DNA of 38,572 nucleotides from positions 1-38,572 of the forward strand of contig CADBZI010000014.1 of the NCBI GenBank assembly GCA_902799015.1, given 5' to 3'. The notes under the pieces are model-generated. The model ran no database searches. It worked only from the letters and a program-made list of their open reading frames with translations, and had not been told where the DNA came from. The DNA is from an uncultured Lachnospiraceae bacterium. GTDB taxonomy: Bacteria; Bacillota; Clostridia; Lachnospirales; Lachnospiraceae. Below, piece after piece: positions 25,910 to 34,967 of the stretch. Each line of letters starts with the position of its first letter. The stretch's first letter is position 1. A program made the translations under genes and the position numbers.

Positions 25910-27022
25910 ATGGGAAAAGAAGGGAAAAGCTTCAGAATCGGCGTGATTGAGGGAGACGGGATCGGTCCGGAGATTGTCCGGGAAGCGGTCAGGGTATTGA
26001 ACCAGGCTGCCGCGCGGTTTGACGTTTCTTTAGAGTATGTTCCGATGGTGATGGGAGGATGCTCCATCGACCGTTATGGAATCCCCCTTACGGAAGAGAC
26101 AATTGCCCAGGCAAAGACCTGCGATGCGGTCCTCATGGGATCGATCGGCGGAGATCCCGCGGTCAGCCCCTGGTATCAGCTCGAGCCCTCCAAAAGGCCG
26201 GAGGCGGGTCTTCTCGGAATCCGCAAGGCACTTGGACTGTTTGCGAACCTTCGTTTTTCCGTTCTGTATGAAGACCTGAAGGATGCGTGTCCGCTGCGGG
26301 AAGATATCGCGCAGGAGGGAATCGACTTTGTGATTCTGAGAGAGCTGACCGGAGGTCTGTATTTCGGCGAGAAGAAGACGGAAACGGTGAACGGCGAAGC
26401 GCGCGCGACGGACGTGCTGGCTTACTCAGAGAGTGAGATTCGCAGAATTGCCGTGAAGGCATTTGACAGTGCGATGCTCCGCAGAAAAAAGCTGACTCTG
26501 GTGGATAAGGCGAATGTCCTTGAGAGCTCGCGTCTGTGGAGAAAGGTCGTCGGCGAGATGGCGAAGGAGTATCCGGAGGTTTCGGTTGATTATATGTATG
26601 TGGACAATGCTGCCATGCAGCTGATCCGCAGACCTTCCCAGTTTGACGTGATCCTGACCGAGAATATGTTCGGCGATATCCTCTCCGATGAGGCATCTAT
26701 GGTCACCGGATCGATCGGGATGCAGCCCAGCGCTTCTTTGGCGGAAGGAAGGTTCGGTTTGTATGAACCCAGTCATGGAAGCGCGCCTGACATTGCCGGG
26801 CAGGATAAGGCGAACCCGCTGGCGACGATTCTGTCCGCCGCATGCATGCTGCGCTATTCCCTCGGGCTGGAGGAGGCTGCCGACGCGATCGAGAAGGCTG
26901 TGATTGAGGCGATCGGAAAGGTCAGGACCGCTGACCTGAAGACCGATGGAGACGGTACCAAGCTGGTTGGATGCACCGAGATGGGGCAGTATGTTGCCCG
27001 GTTGATTGGAGGAGAGAAATGA
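25910..27022 (+). CDS. leuB: 3-isopropylmalate dehydrogenase
   Basis: A 370-residue NAD-dependent enzyme of leucine synthesis, oxidatively decarboxylating 3-isopropylmalate. It shows [14 protein letters not shown] (about residues 8-21), VMGGCSID, the substrate loop [50 protein letters not shown] and the cofactor region [14 protein letters not shown]. All are standard for LeuB rather than isocitrate dehydrogenase. The ATG at 25910 follows AGGAAAGG at slightly long spacing. The stop overlaps the ilvD start (ATGA). Confidence 0.96.
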   Translation: MGKEGKSFRIGVIEGDGIGPEIVREAVRVLNQAAARFDVSLEYVPMVMGGCSIDRYGIPLTEETIAQAKTCDAVLMGSIGGDPAVSPWYQLEPSKRPEAGLLGIRKALGLFANLRFSVLYEDLKDACPLREDIAQEGIDFVILRELTGGLYFGEKKTETVNGEARATDVLAYSESEIRRIAVKAFDSAMLRRKKLTLVDKANVLESSRLWRKVVGEMAKEYPEVSVDYMYVDNAAMQLIRRPSQFDVILTENMFGDILSDEASMVTGSIGMQPSASLAEGRFGLYEPSHGSAPDIAGQDKANPLATILSAACMLRYSLGLEEAADAIEKAVIEAIGKVRTADLKTDGDGTKLVGCTEMGQYVARLIGGEK

Positions 27023-28698
27023 AAAGCGATAAGGTGAAAGCAGGCGTTCAGCAGGCCCCGCACAGATCATTGTTCAATGCACTTGGATTCACAAAAGAAG
27101 AGCTGGAAAAGCCTTTGATCGGAATCGTCAGCTCTTATAATGAGATTGTTCCCGGTCATATGAACATCGATAAAATCGTTGACGCCGTGAAGATGGGAGT
27201 TGCCATGGCCGGCGGCGTCCCCAGAGTCTTTCCCGCGATTGCGGTATGCGACGGCATTGCGATGGGACACGAGGGAATGAAGTATTCCCTGGTGACGCGC
27301 GATCTGATCGCGGACTCCACGGAGTGCATGGCGAAGGCACATCAGTTCGACGCGCTGGTCATGGTACCGAACTGTGACAAGAACGTCCCTGGCCTTCTGA
27401 TGGCTGCCGCCAGAATCAATGTTCCGACGATCTTCGTCTCCGGCGGTCCGATGCTGGCAGGACATGTCATGGGACAGAAGCGCTCCCTGAGCTCGATGTT
27501 TGAGGCAGTCGGAGAGTATACCGCGCACAGGATTACCGAGGAGCAGCTTCTGGAATATGAGCGCAAGGTATGTCCGACCTGCGGAAGCTGCAGCGGCATG
27601 TACACCGCAAACAGCATGAACTGCCTGACGGAGGCCCTTGGCATGGGGCTTGCCGGAAACGGCACGATTCCGGCAGTCTACTCCGACCGTCTGCGTCTGG
27701 CCAAGCATGCCGGCATGCAGATTATGGAGCTTCTGCGCCGCAACATCCGCCCGCGCGATATCATGACGAAAGAGGCATTTATGAACGCCCTTACCGTCGA
27801 CATGGCACTGGGATGCTCCACGAATTCCATGCTGCATCTGCCGGCAATCGCGCATGAGGCCGGTGTGGAGATCAATGTCGACATCGCGAATGAGGTTTCC
27901 GAGCGCACGCCGAACCTGTGCCATCTGGCTCCTGCAGGTCCGACCTATATGGAGGACCTGAACGAAGCCGGCGGCGTGAGGGCCGTGATGAAGGAGCTGA
28001 CCAAGAAGGATCTGCTGAACCTGAATTGTCTCACCTGCACCGGCAGGACGGTGGGAGAGAACATTGCGGATGCGAAGAACCTGAACCCTGAGGTTATCCG
28101 CCCTGTGGAGAATCCGTTCTCCGAAACCGGCGGGCTTGCAGCCCTGAAGGGGAATCTTGCCCCGGATTCCGGAATCGTGAAACGTTCCGCGGTTGTAAGC
28201 GAGATGATGGTCCATGAAGGCCCCGCACGGGTATTTGACTGCGAGGAGGATGCCATCGAGGCGATTCTCGGCGGCAGGATCCACGAGGGAGATGTGGTTG
28301 TGATCCGCTACGAAGGACCCAAGGGCGGCCCGGGTATGCGGGAGATGCTGAATCCGACCAGCGCGATTGCCGGAATGGGACTTGGCAGCTCGGTTGCCCT
28401 GATTACAGACGGCAGATTCTCCGGCGCGTCCAGAGGCGCGTCGATCGGACATGTTTCTCCGGAAGCGGCGGTGGGCGGCCCGATCGCACTTGTGAAGGAA
28501 GGAGACAGAATCCGGATCGATATTCCCGCGTACAGCCTTGAGCTTCTGGTGAGTGACGAGGAACTTGCCGAGAGAAGAAAGGAATGGAAGCCGAGAACGC
28601 CGAAGATTACGGAGGGATATCTGGCCCGGTACGCTGCGCTTGTAACAAGCGGAAACAAAGGTGCCGTTCTGCGGGTTCCCGGGGAGGAAAATGAATGA
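27019..28698 (+). CDS. ilvD: Dihydroxy-acid dehydratase
   Basis: A 559-residue iron-sulfur dehydratase acting in valine, isoleucine and pantothenate synthesis. Visible features are [24 protein letters not shown] with the first cluster Cys, [16 protein letters not shown] with the second and third, and [12 protein letters not shown] near the C-terminus with the conserved Ser. The length is normal. The ATG at 27019 overlaps the leuB TGA by four bases and follows GGAGGAGAG, so it is preferred over in-frame starts upstream. It is coupled to ilvB in the same way. Confidence 0.97.
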   Translation: MKSDKVKAGVQQAPHRSLFNALGFTKEELEKPLIGIVSSYNEIVPGHMNIDKIVDAVKMGVAMAGGVPRVFPAIAVCDGIAMGHEGMKYSLVTRDLIADSTECMAKAHQFDALVMVPNCDKNVPGLLMAAARINVPTIFVSGGPMLAGHVMGQKRSLSSMFEAVGEYTAHRITEEQLLEYERKVCPTCGSCSGMYTANSMNCLTEALGMGLAGNGTIPAVYSDRLRLAKHAGMQIMELLRRNIRPRDIMTKEAFMNALTVDMALGCSTNSMLHLPAIAHEAGVEINVDIANEVSERTPNLCHLAPAGPTYMEDLNEAGGVRAVMKELTKKDLLNLNCLTCTGRTVGENIADAKNLNPEVIRPVENPFSETGGLAALKGNLAPDSGIVKRSAVVSEMMVHEGPARVFDCEEDAIEAILGGRIHEGDVVVIRYEGPKGGPGMREMLNPTSAIAGMGLGSSVALITDGRFSGASRGASIGHVSPEAAVGGPIALVKEGDRIRIDIPAYSLELLVSDEELAERRKEWKPRTPKITEGYLARYAALVTSGNKGAVLRVPGEENE

Positions 28699-30386
28699 AG
28701 ATGAATGGATCCCAGATACTGATCGAGTGTCTGAAGGAACAGGGAGTCGATACTGTATTCGGTTATCCGGGCGGTGCAATCCTGAATGTCTATGACGAGC
28801 TGTACCGGCACCAGAAGGAGATCCGTCATATCCTGACCTCCCATGAGCAGGGGGCTGCACACGCAGCCGACGGCTATGCGAGAGCAACCGGCTCCGTAGG
28901 CGTATGCCTGGCAACATCCGGCCCCGGGGCAACGAATCTTGTCACGGGAATCGCGACGGCCAATATGGATTCGGTTCCGCTGGTCGCCATCACCTGCAAC
29001 GTCGGAATCTCTCTTCTGGGAAAGGATTCCTTCCAGGAGATTGACATCGCGGGTATCTCGATTCCGATCACCAAGTACAACTGCATCGTGAAGGATGTCA
29101 CCTGCCTTGCCGACACCATCCGCAAGGCGTTCCGGATCGCCAGGGAAGGGCGGCCGGGACCGGTTCTGGTTGACCTGACCAAGAATGTCACTTCGGATGT
29201 CACCGACTATGAGCCGGTCACGCCGGAGGAAATCATTCCGCAGAGCGAGTATATCCGGCTGCATGATCTGGAAGCTGCTGCCGATCTGATCGGAAAGGCG
29301 AAGCGGCCGGTCATCTTTGCCGGGGGCGGCGCGGTGATCTCAGGATGCTCGAAGGAGCTGAAGAAGCTTGCGCATCTGCTTCAGGCGCCAGTCTGCGACT
29401 CCCTGATGGGAAAGGGCGCATTTGACGGAAATGATCCCCTGTATCTGGGCATGCTGGGCATGCACGGAACGAAGGCGGCGAATCTTGCCGTATCGCGCTG
29501 TGACCTTCTTCTTGCCGTGGGCTGCCGGTTCTCTGACCGCGTCATCGGAAACCCGAAGTCCTTTGCGAAGGGGGCAAAGATCGTTCAGATCGATATCGAC
29601 CCTGCGGAGATCAACAAGAATATCAAGGTGGATGTCTGCATTACCGGGGACTGCAATGAAGCTTTGAAGCGGCTGAACCCGCTGGTGAAATCGCTCGACC
29701 ATACGGATTGGGCCAGAGAGTGTATGGAGCTTGGGGAAAGGTTCCCGCTGCGCTATGACGAAGACCGCCTGACAGGACCCTTTATCATGCAGGAGATCTA
29801 CCGTCTGACCGAAGGCGAAGCAAAAATCGTGACAGAGGTTGGCCAGCATCAGATGTGGGCTGCGCAGTATTATTGCTACAAGGAGCCAAGGCAGCTCTTT
29901 ACGTCGGGCGGACTCGGTACGATGGGATACGGCCTCGGCGCCTCTTTGGGCGTGAAGACAGCCTGGCCGGCAAAGACAGTGATCAACATCGCCGGAGACG
30001 GCTGCTTCCGGATGAACATGAACGAGCTTGCGACTGCGAGCCGGTACAACATCGGGATCATCGAGGTGGTGTTCAACAATTCTGTTCTGGGCATGGTCCA
30101 TCAGTGGCAGGAGCTGTTCTATGGAAAGCGTTATTCCCAGACAATCCTGAAGGATAAGGTGGATTACTGCGCGCTGGCAAAGGCGCTGGGCTGTGAGGCG
30201 GTCCGCGTTACGAAGAGAGAAGAATTCGCGCCGGCATTCGAAAAGGCCCTGAAGGCGGGCGGACCTGTTCTGATCGAATGTGTGATCAATGAAAATGACA
30301 ATGTCTTCCCGATGGTGCCGGCCGGTCACTCGATTTCGGAGGCATTTGACCAGGCGGATCTGGAAGCAAAGGGTGCAAAGTCCTGA
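28695..30386 (+). CDS. ilvB: Acetolactate synthase, large catalytic subunit
   Basis: A 563-residue thiamine diphosphate enzyme condensing pyruvate for valine/leucine or pyruvate with 2-oxobutyrate for isoleucine. It shows [14 protein letters not shown], the catalytic Glu in [16 protein letters not shown] (about residue 50), [13 protein letters not shown], the FAD/central domain, and the ThDP motif from [11 protein letters not shown] to NNSVLGM. The ATG at 28695 overlaps the ilvD stop and follows GGGGAGG; a second ATG lies two codons on. The regulatory small subunit gene ilvN does not follow, which is unusual for an anabolic enzyme of this type. Confidence 0.95.
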   Translation: MKMNGSQILIECLKEQGVDTVFGYPGGAILNVYDELYRHQKEIRHILTSHEQGAAHAADGYARATGSVGVCLATSGPGATNLVTGIATANMDSVPLVAITCNVGISLLGKDSFQEIDIAGISIPITKYNCIVKDVTCLADTIRKAFRIAREGRPGPVLVDLTKNVTSDVTDYEPVTPEEIIPQSEYIRLHDLEAAADLIGKAKRPVIFAGGGAVISGCSKELKKLAHLLQAPVCDSLMGKGAFDGNDPLYLGMLGMHGTKAANLAVSRCDLLLAVGCRFSDRVIGNPKSFAKGAKIVQIDIDPAEINKNIKVDVCITGDCNEALKRLNPLVKSLDHTDWARECMELGERFPLRYDEDRLTGPFIMQEIYRLTEGEAKIVTEVGQHQMWAAQYYCYKEPRQLFTSGGLGTMGYGLGASLGVKTAWPAKTVINIAGDGCFRMNMNELATASRYNIGIIEVVFNNSVLGMVHQWQELFYGKRYSQTILKDKVDYCALAKALGCEAVRVTKREEFAPAFEKALKAGGPVLIECVINENDNVFPMVPAGHSISEAFDQADLEAKGAKS

Positions 30387-30445
30387 CTGGACCAAGTTGT
30401 AAAAAGTGACAGAAGACAGAGACAGAGGAGAAGGAGAAAACCGAT

Positions 30446-31603
30446 ATGTACAAATATGCATGCCTGAACCCGATCAGTGAAAGCGGACTTCGCGGGTTTG
30501 GGGACAATTACACGAAAACCGATGACGTGAAAGACGCAGACGCAATTCTCGTGCGCAGCGCGGATATGCATGCAATGGAGCTGGAGGAGAATGTCCTTGC
30601 TGTTGCCAGAGCAGGCGCCGGCGTCAATAATATTCCGGTTGAGGAGTATGCGTCCAAAGGGGTTGTTGTCTTCAATACGCCCGGCGCAAACGCGAACGGT
30701 GTGAAGGAGATGGTATTTGCAGGCATGCTGCTGGCAGCCCGGGATATCGTGGGAGGCGTGAACTGGGTCAAGGCAAATGTGAATGATGAGAACATCAAGA
30801 AGGATGTCGAGAAACAGAAGAAAGAATTTGCCGGAACCGAGCTTTCCGGAAAGAAGCTGGGCGTGATCGGCCTTGGCGCGATCGGGAATCTGGTTGCGAA
30901 TGCGGCGGTGCATTTCGGGATGGAGGTATATGGCTATGATCCGTATATCTCGGTGAACTGGGCCTGGAACCTGAGCCGTTCTGTCAGGCATATCGACAAC
31001 GTCGAGACGATCTACCGCGAGTGTGATTACATCACGATTCATGTTCCGCTGCTTGACAGCACGAAAAAGATGATCGGAAAGGATGCGATCGCGCTCATGA
31101 AACCGAATGCGGTTTTGCTGAATTTTGCGCGTGATCTGCTGGTGGATGAGGATGAGGTCCTCAAGGCGCTGGATGAGAGGCGTCTTGCGCACTATGTCTG
31201 CGATTTCCCGAATACAAAGACAAATGGCCATGAGAAGGTGATTCTGACACCGCATCTGGGCGCGTCCACACAGGAGAGTGAGGAGAACTGCGCGGTGATG
31301 GCAGTGGAGCAGCTGAGGGATTTCCTGGAAAACGGCAATATCCGCAACAGCGTCAATTATCCTGCCTGCAGCATGGGACAGTGCACCTCACAGCACAGAA
31401 TCGCGATCTACCACAAGAATGTCAAACACATGATCCGCCAGTTCGCGGACATTCTCTCCTACACGAATGTTGCGAACATGTCCAATACCAGCCGCGGTGA
31501 GTATGCTTACACCATGATTGACATTGAGGACGCTCTGGAGCCGGAGACGGTCAGACAGATCAGCGGCATTGAAGGAGTGGCCCGCGTCAGAGTTGTGCGT
31601 TAA
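30446..31603 (+). CDS. serA: D-3-phosphoglycerate dehydrogenase with ACT domain
   Basis: A 385-residue NAD-dependent dehydrogenase, the first step of serine synthesis. The NAD-binding domain has KLGVIGLGAIGNLVANAA (about residues 134-151). The catalytic Arg lies in LLNFARD, and the catalytic His in TPHLGAST. The usual Glu motif is replaced by CDFPN, as in many clostridial SerA proteins. A short ACT domain closes the protein (YTMIDIED to VARVRVVR), suggesting serine feedback. It begins 59 bases after ilvB following GAGAAGGAG. It may be read from the leuB promoter; no separate promoter was evident. Confidence 0.9.
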   Translation: MYKYACLNPISESGLRGFGDNYTKTDDVKDADAILVRSADMHAMELEENVLAVARAGAGVNNIPVEEYASKGVVVFNTPGANANGVKEMVFAGMLLAARDIVGGVNWVKANVNDENIKKDVEKQKKEFAGTELSGKKLGVIGLGAIGNLVANAAVHFGMEVYGYDPYISVNWAWNLSRSVRHIDNVETIYRECDYITIHVPLLDSTKKMIGKDAIALMKPNAVLLNFARDLLVDEDEVLKALDERRLAHYVCDFPNTKTNGHEKVILTPHLGASTQESEENCAVMAVEQLRDFLENGNIRNSVNYPACSMGQCTSQHRIAIYHKNVKHMIRQFADILSYTNVANMSNTSRGEYAYTMIDIEDALEPETVRQISGIEGVARVRVVR

Positions 31604-31618
31604 CGGCCCGGCCGTTTT
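31602..31618 (+). terminator. Weak possible terminator after serA
   Basis: AACGG and CCGTT form a five-base stem around a CCCGG loop, ending in TTTT. It is short and overlaps the stop codon, so termination would be partial at best. Confidence 0.28.
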
Positions 31619-31678
31619 CGAAAAGGATCTGGTTACATTGCTTTCAGAAAGAAATCACAAGGACTCGGGGGTGTATCT

Positions 31679-34069
31679 ATGAAGAAAAAACTGTATGATC
31701 TGATGGATTGGGGCCGTATCGAGGGAATTGTTTATTCGGAGGAAAACCAGCCGCACAGCTTTCTGGGCGCTCAGCTTACCCCTCAGGGCGTGCTGATCCA
31801 GACATTTCTTCCTGCTGCTGAAGCGGTGTGCGTGACGGCGGGGAAAGAGCGCGTCCAGATGGAGATGGTCGATGAGAATGGCTTCTTCGCCGCGCTGCTC
31901 TCCGGAAAGGAGATTCCGGATTACCGGCTGGAGATCCGTTATCAGGATGAGAGCACCAGATCCGTGCGGGATCCCTATAACTATGAACCGCAGATACCGG
32001 AAAAGATTCTGAAAAAGTTCCGCGCAGGGATCTGCTATAACATCTACGAGTATCTCGGCGCGCATCCTGTCACGGTGAACGGGGAGCGCGGCATGTATTT
32101 TGCCGTATGGGCACCGAACGCACTCCGCGTCAGCCTTGTCGGTGATTTCAATCACTGGGACGGCCGGGTTCTTCCGATGAGGAAGCTTACGGAATATGGG
32201 ATCTTTGAGCTGTTCGTTCCCGAGATGAAGGAGGGCGTTCTCTATAAGTACGAGATCAAGACGCCGGGCGGACTGACCTTCCTCAAGACAGATCCCTATG
32301 GATATCAGTGTGAGCTCAGACCTGACAATGCTTCGGTTACAACCGATCTTTCCTCGTATGAGTGGAAGGATGCCTCCTGGATGGAGGAACGCCAGCGGGT
32401 GGATGTGAAGACTCTGCCGATGAGTGTCTATCAGATCCATGCCGGTACCTGGCAGGTTCCCGGGAACGAAGATGCGCCTTTTGAAAATTACCGGCAGCTG
32501 GCGGAAAAGCTGGCCGCTTATGTGCTGGAGATGGGCTACACCCATGTGGAGCTTCTGCCGATTATGGAGCATTCGGAGGACCGTACGCTTGGCTTTGCCA
32601 CGACCGCCTATTATGCGCCTACCAGCCGGTACGGAAGCGCGCAGGACTTCATGTATTTTGTGGACTATCTGCATCAACACAAGATCGGCGTCATCCTGGA
32701 CTGGGTGCCGGGTCATTTCCCGCGGGATGTGAACGCTCTGATCGGCTTTGACGGCACGAATCTGTATGAGCACCGGGATCCCCGTCAGTCACTCTATGCG
32801 TATGACGGAAGCCTGACCTACAATTACGGCCGGGCTGAAGTCAAGAATTTCCTGATCGCGAACGCCCTGTTCTGGGCGAAGGTATATCATGCGGACGGGC
32901 TGCGTCTGGAGGATATCTCGCGCATGCTGTATCTTGACTACGGCAAGAATCCGGGACAGTGGGTCGCAAACCTGTACGGGGGAAATGAGAACCTGGACGC
33001 GGTGGAATTCTTCAAGCACCTGGATTCCATCTTCCGCCAGGAGGCAGGCGGCGCGCTGCTGATCGCGCAGGACAGCTCCCAGTGGCCGATGGTGACCTCG
33101 GCTGTGGAGGAGGACGGACTCGGATTTGATTTTAAGTGGAATAAGGGATTTCGGGATGCGCTGATCGATTATATGCAGCTGGATCCGATCTTCCGGGGCC
33201 CGCATCACCAGGAGCTGATCTTCAGCATGGTGTACAATTATTCCGAAAACTTCATGCTTGCGCTGGACTATGAGGATGTGTCCGGAAGGCATGGTTCCAT
33301 GTACAGCCAGGTTCCCGGCAGAAGAAAGACGAAGCTGGCAAACCTGCGGGCAATGTACGGCTATATGATGCTTCATCCGGGCAAGAAGCTGTTTGCCATG
33401 GGCTGCGAGATTGCGCAGAAGGCAGCGCTCAGCGATCAGGAGGGCGTTGACTGGAGCTCGCTGGAGGAGGAAGAGAACAGGCAGTTTCAATCCTACTGCG
33501 CCGCGCTTTTGCATTTTTATCGTGAGAATCCCGCTCTTTACGCACTGGACTATGCGCCGGAAGGGTTTGAGTGGATCAACAATATTTCCGCAAATGAAAA
33601 CATGCTGGTATTCCTGCGCCGCAGTGCCATCGAGGAAGAGACGCTTCTCGCGGTTGTGAACTTCTCGAATCTGGCCTACAAGAACCATAAGATCGGCGTT
33701 CCCTTCCCCGGGAAGTACAAGGAGATCCTGAATTCGGATGCGGTATCCTTCGGCGGAGAGGGCAATGTGAATCCCAGAGTCAAGAATTCACGGCAGGATG
33801 AATGTGACGAACTGCCCAATTCCATCCGGATCACGGTTCCTCCGCTCGGAATCAGCATCTTCCGCTGCAGCAGAGTGGAGCCTGCGAAAGAGACAAAGGA
33901 GTCAAAGCGGTCTGCTTCGAAGACAGCGGGGCAGCTCTCCGGCGGGAAAAAGAAGACAGCCGGAAAGAAGGCGGCACAAAAGTCCGGCCATGCCCCGGCC
34001 GGGACTGCTTCGAAAAAAAGTCTGAAGGAAGAACTGGAGGAAAAGGTACAGAGGGAAGATTACCGCTGA
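31679..34069 (+). CDS. GlgB-like 1,4-alpha-glucan branching enzyme paralogue, catalytic residues substituted
   Basis: A 796-residue GH13/CBM48 protein with the overall layout of bacterial GlgB: N-terminal modules to about 230 (YFAVWAPNALRVSLVGDFNHWDG), a barrel to about 630 and a C-terminal beta domain. LDWVPGHFPRD and FDGTNLYEH are conserved. The nucleophile position reads GLRLED (E411) where GlgB has RVDA. The acid/base reads IAQDS (Q464) where GlgB has AEES. The third carboxylate reads DYEDV (E532) where GlgB has SHDEV. The 53- and 68-residue spacings equal those of E. coli D405, E458 and D526. The last 60 or so residues are a Lys/Ala/Ser-rich tail. The frame is intact, so it is likely an expressed protein with reduced or changed activity. 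Confidence 0.88.
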   Translation: MKKKLYDLMDWGRIEGIVYSEENQPHSFLGAQLTPQGVLIQTFLPAAEAVCVTAGKERVQMEMVDENGFFAALLSGKEIPDYRLEIRYQDESTRSVRDPYNYEPQIPEKILKKFRAGICYNIYEYLGAHPVTVNGERGMYFAVWAPNALRVSLVGDFNHWDGRVLPMRKLTEYGIFELFVPEMKEGVLYKYEIKTPGGLTFLKTDPYGYQCELRPDNASVTTDLSSYEWKDASWMEERQRVDVKTLPMSVYQIHAGTWQVPGNEDAPFENYRQLAEKLAAYVLEMGYTHVELLPIMEHSEDRTLGFATTAYYAPTSRYGSAQDFMYFVDYLHQHKIGVILDWVPGHFPRDVNALIGFDGTNLYEHRDPRQSLYAYDGSLTYNYGRAEVKNFLIANALFWAKVYHADGLRLEDISRMLYLDYGKNPGQWVANLYGGNENLDAVEFFKHLDSIFRQEAGGALLIAQDSSQWPMVTSAVEEDGLGFDFKWNKGFRDALIDYMQLDPIFRGPHHQELIFSMVYNYSENFMLALDYEDVSGRHGSMYSQVPGRRKTKLANLRAMYGYMMLHPGKKLFAMGCEIAQKAALSDQEGVDWSSLEEEENRQFQSYCAALLHFYRENPALYALDYAPEGFEWINNISANENMLVFLRRSAIEEETLLAVVNFSNLAYKNHKIGVPFPGKYKEILNSDAVSFGGEGNVNPRVKNSRQDECDELPNSIRITVPPLGISIFRCSRVEPAKETKESKRSASKTAGQLSGGKKKTAGKKAAQKSGHAPAGTASKKSLKEELEEKVQREDYR

Positions 34070-34113
34070 TCTTTCGTCATAATTCATAAAAGAAGTAGTG
34101 ATATCAAAAAAAG

Positions 34114-34163
34114 AGTTAGGGAAATTGGCGTCTTTTGATTGCCTATTTCCCTAACTTGTTTTA
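34114..34163. terminator. Bidirectional terminator between glgB-like and the YheO-like gene
   Basis: AGTTAGGGAAAT (34114-34125) pairs with ATTTCCCTAACT (34145-34156), 12 bp perfect, with an inner GGC/GCC pair. TTGTTTTA follows on the plus strand. On the minus strand the complement of CAAAAAAAGA gives a strong U-tract for the regulator gene. Confidence 0.9.
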
Positions 34164-34182
34164 TCATGATGGTAAGGATGCG

Positions 34183-34857
34183 TCAGTCGCCGGAGGAGGC
34201 CTGACCGTCATCAGAAGCAGATTGCTTTGCTTCATCGAGATAGCTGTACAGCGTGTATTTGGAGATGCCAAAGATCTGGCAGACCTTGGGCCCGGACTTG
34301 GTGATCAGGAACGCGCCGGAATCGTTCAGGAACCGGATCGCTCTGACCTTTTCCGCCTTGTCCATGAGTGCCGCGGGCTTTCCGACCATACGGATGGACT
34401 GGTCGATCAGAGAGTCCAGAAGATCGGCAACATTTGTAGAGATCGGCTCCGGTTCTTTGGTGCTTTGCAGGGAAGTGTTGTAAGAGTGGAGCGCATGTTC
34501 GCCGGCAACGGTTAAGGTGATGTCGTTGTTGATCGCCAGAACACCGATCGCTTTTCCATTTTCATCGCGCAGAAAGATCGTGCTGGACTTCAGAATCTTT
34601 CCGTCTCTGGTTTTGGTGAGATAGGAAAGCTTGTCCGAGTGGGTTTCCTCGGCGTCATGGATCGCTTCGAGCGCAATCTTGGAGGGCCCGTCCCCGATCG
34701 AACGTCCGGAGATATGTCCGTTCTCAATCGCGATAATGGTGTGATCCAGATCGTCGCCGGTCAGATCGTGAAGAACGACTTCACAGGTCGAGCCGAATTG
34801 AATGGCAAGTGCTTTTACCAGACGTCTGGCGAAGTCAAAGGAATCCGCTTTCTTCAT
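34183..34857 (-). CDS. YheO/DauR-type transcriptional regulator (PAS-like plus HTH)
   Basis: A 224-residue regulator. The N-terminal half is a YheO-like PAS domain (CEVVLHDL, then HIIGRS-like GHISGRSIGD, and SSTIFLRDENGKAIGVLAINND). The C-terminal part is a helix-turn-helix of the HTH_22 type (VRFLNDSGAFLI-like segment, then VCQIFGISKYTLYSYLDE). The family includes DauR. It is divergent from ssnA-ygfK, so local control of those genes is the simplest inference. The ATG at 34857 follows GAGGG; the in-frame ATG at 34902 has no site. The effector may be a purine or related metabolite, which is not shown by the sequence. Confidence 0.88.
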   Translation of the reverse strand: MKKADSFDFARRLVKALAIQFGSTCEVVLHDLTGDDLDHTIIAIENGHISGRSIGDGPSKIALEAIHDAEETHSDKLSYLTKTRDGKILKSSTIFLRDENGKAIGVLAINNDITLTVAGEHALHSYNTSLQSTKEPEPISTNVADLLDSLIDQSIRMVGKPAALMDKAEKVRAIRFLNDSGAFLITKSGPKVCQIFGISKYTLYSYLDEAKQSASDDGQASSGD

Positions 34858-34897
34858 CTTACAACCCTCATCTGCATGATACTTTCCAGGCAGCGCA

Positions 34898-34926
34898 TTC
34901 ACGCTCCCAGGAGCTGAATATAAAAT
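34898..34926 (+). promoter_or_regulatory. Candidate promoter for ssnA
   Basis: TTCACG (34898-34903), a 17-base spacer and TAAAAT (34921-34926). Its spacer contains GCTCC-CA-GGAGC (34903-34914), a possible operator. Confidence 0.42.
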
Positions 34927-34955
34927 ATTTTAAGGCAGGAAAACAAATATTACAA
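34927..34955 (-). promoter_or_regulatory. Candidate promoter for the YheO-like regulator
   Basis: On the minus strand TTGTAA (34950-34955), a 17-base spacer and TAAAAT (34927-34932). Its -10 abuts the -10 of the ssnA promoter, and together they form the perfect 12-base palindrome TAAAATATTTTA. Confidence 0.45.
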
Positions 34956-34967
34956 GGAGGTAGAACA

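Noticed and set aside
27067-28932. 621-codon minus-strand open frame across ilvD and ilvB
   Set aside because: It runs antisense through two well-supported enzymes and has no family signature.
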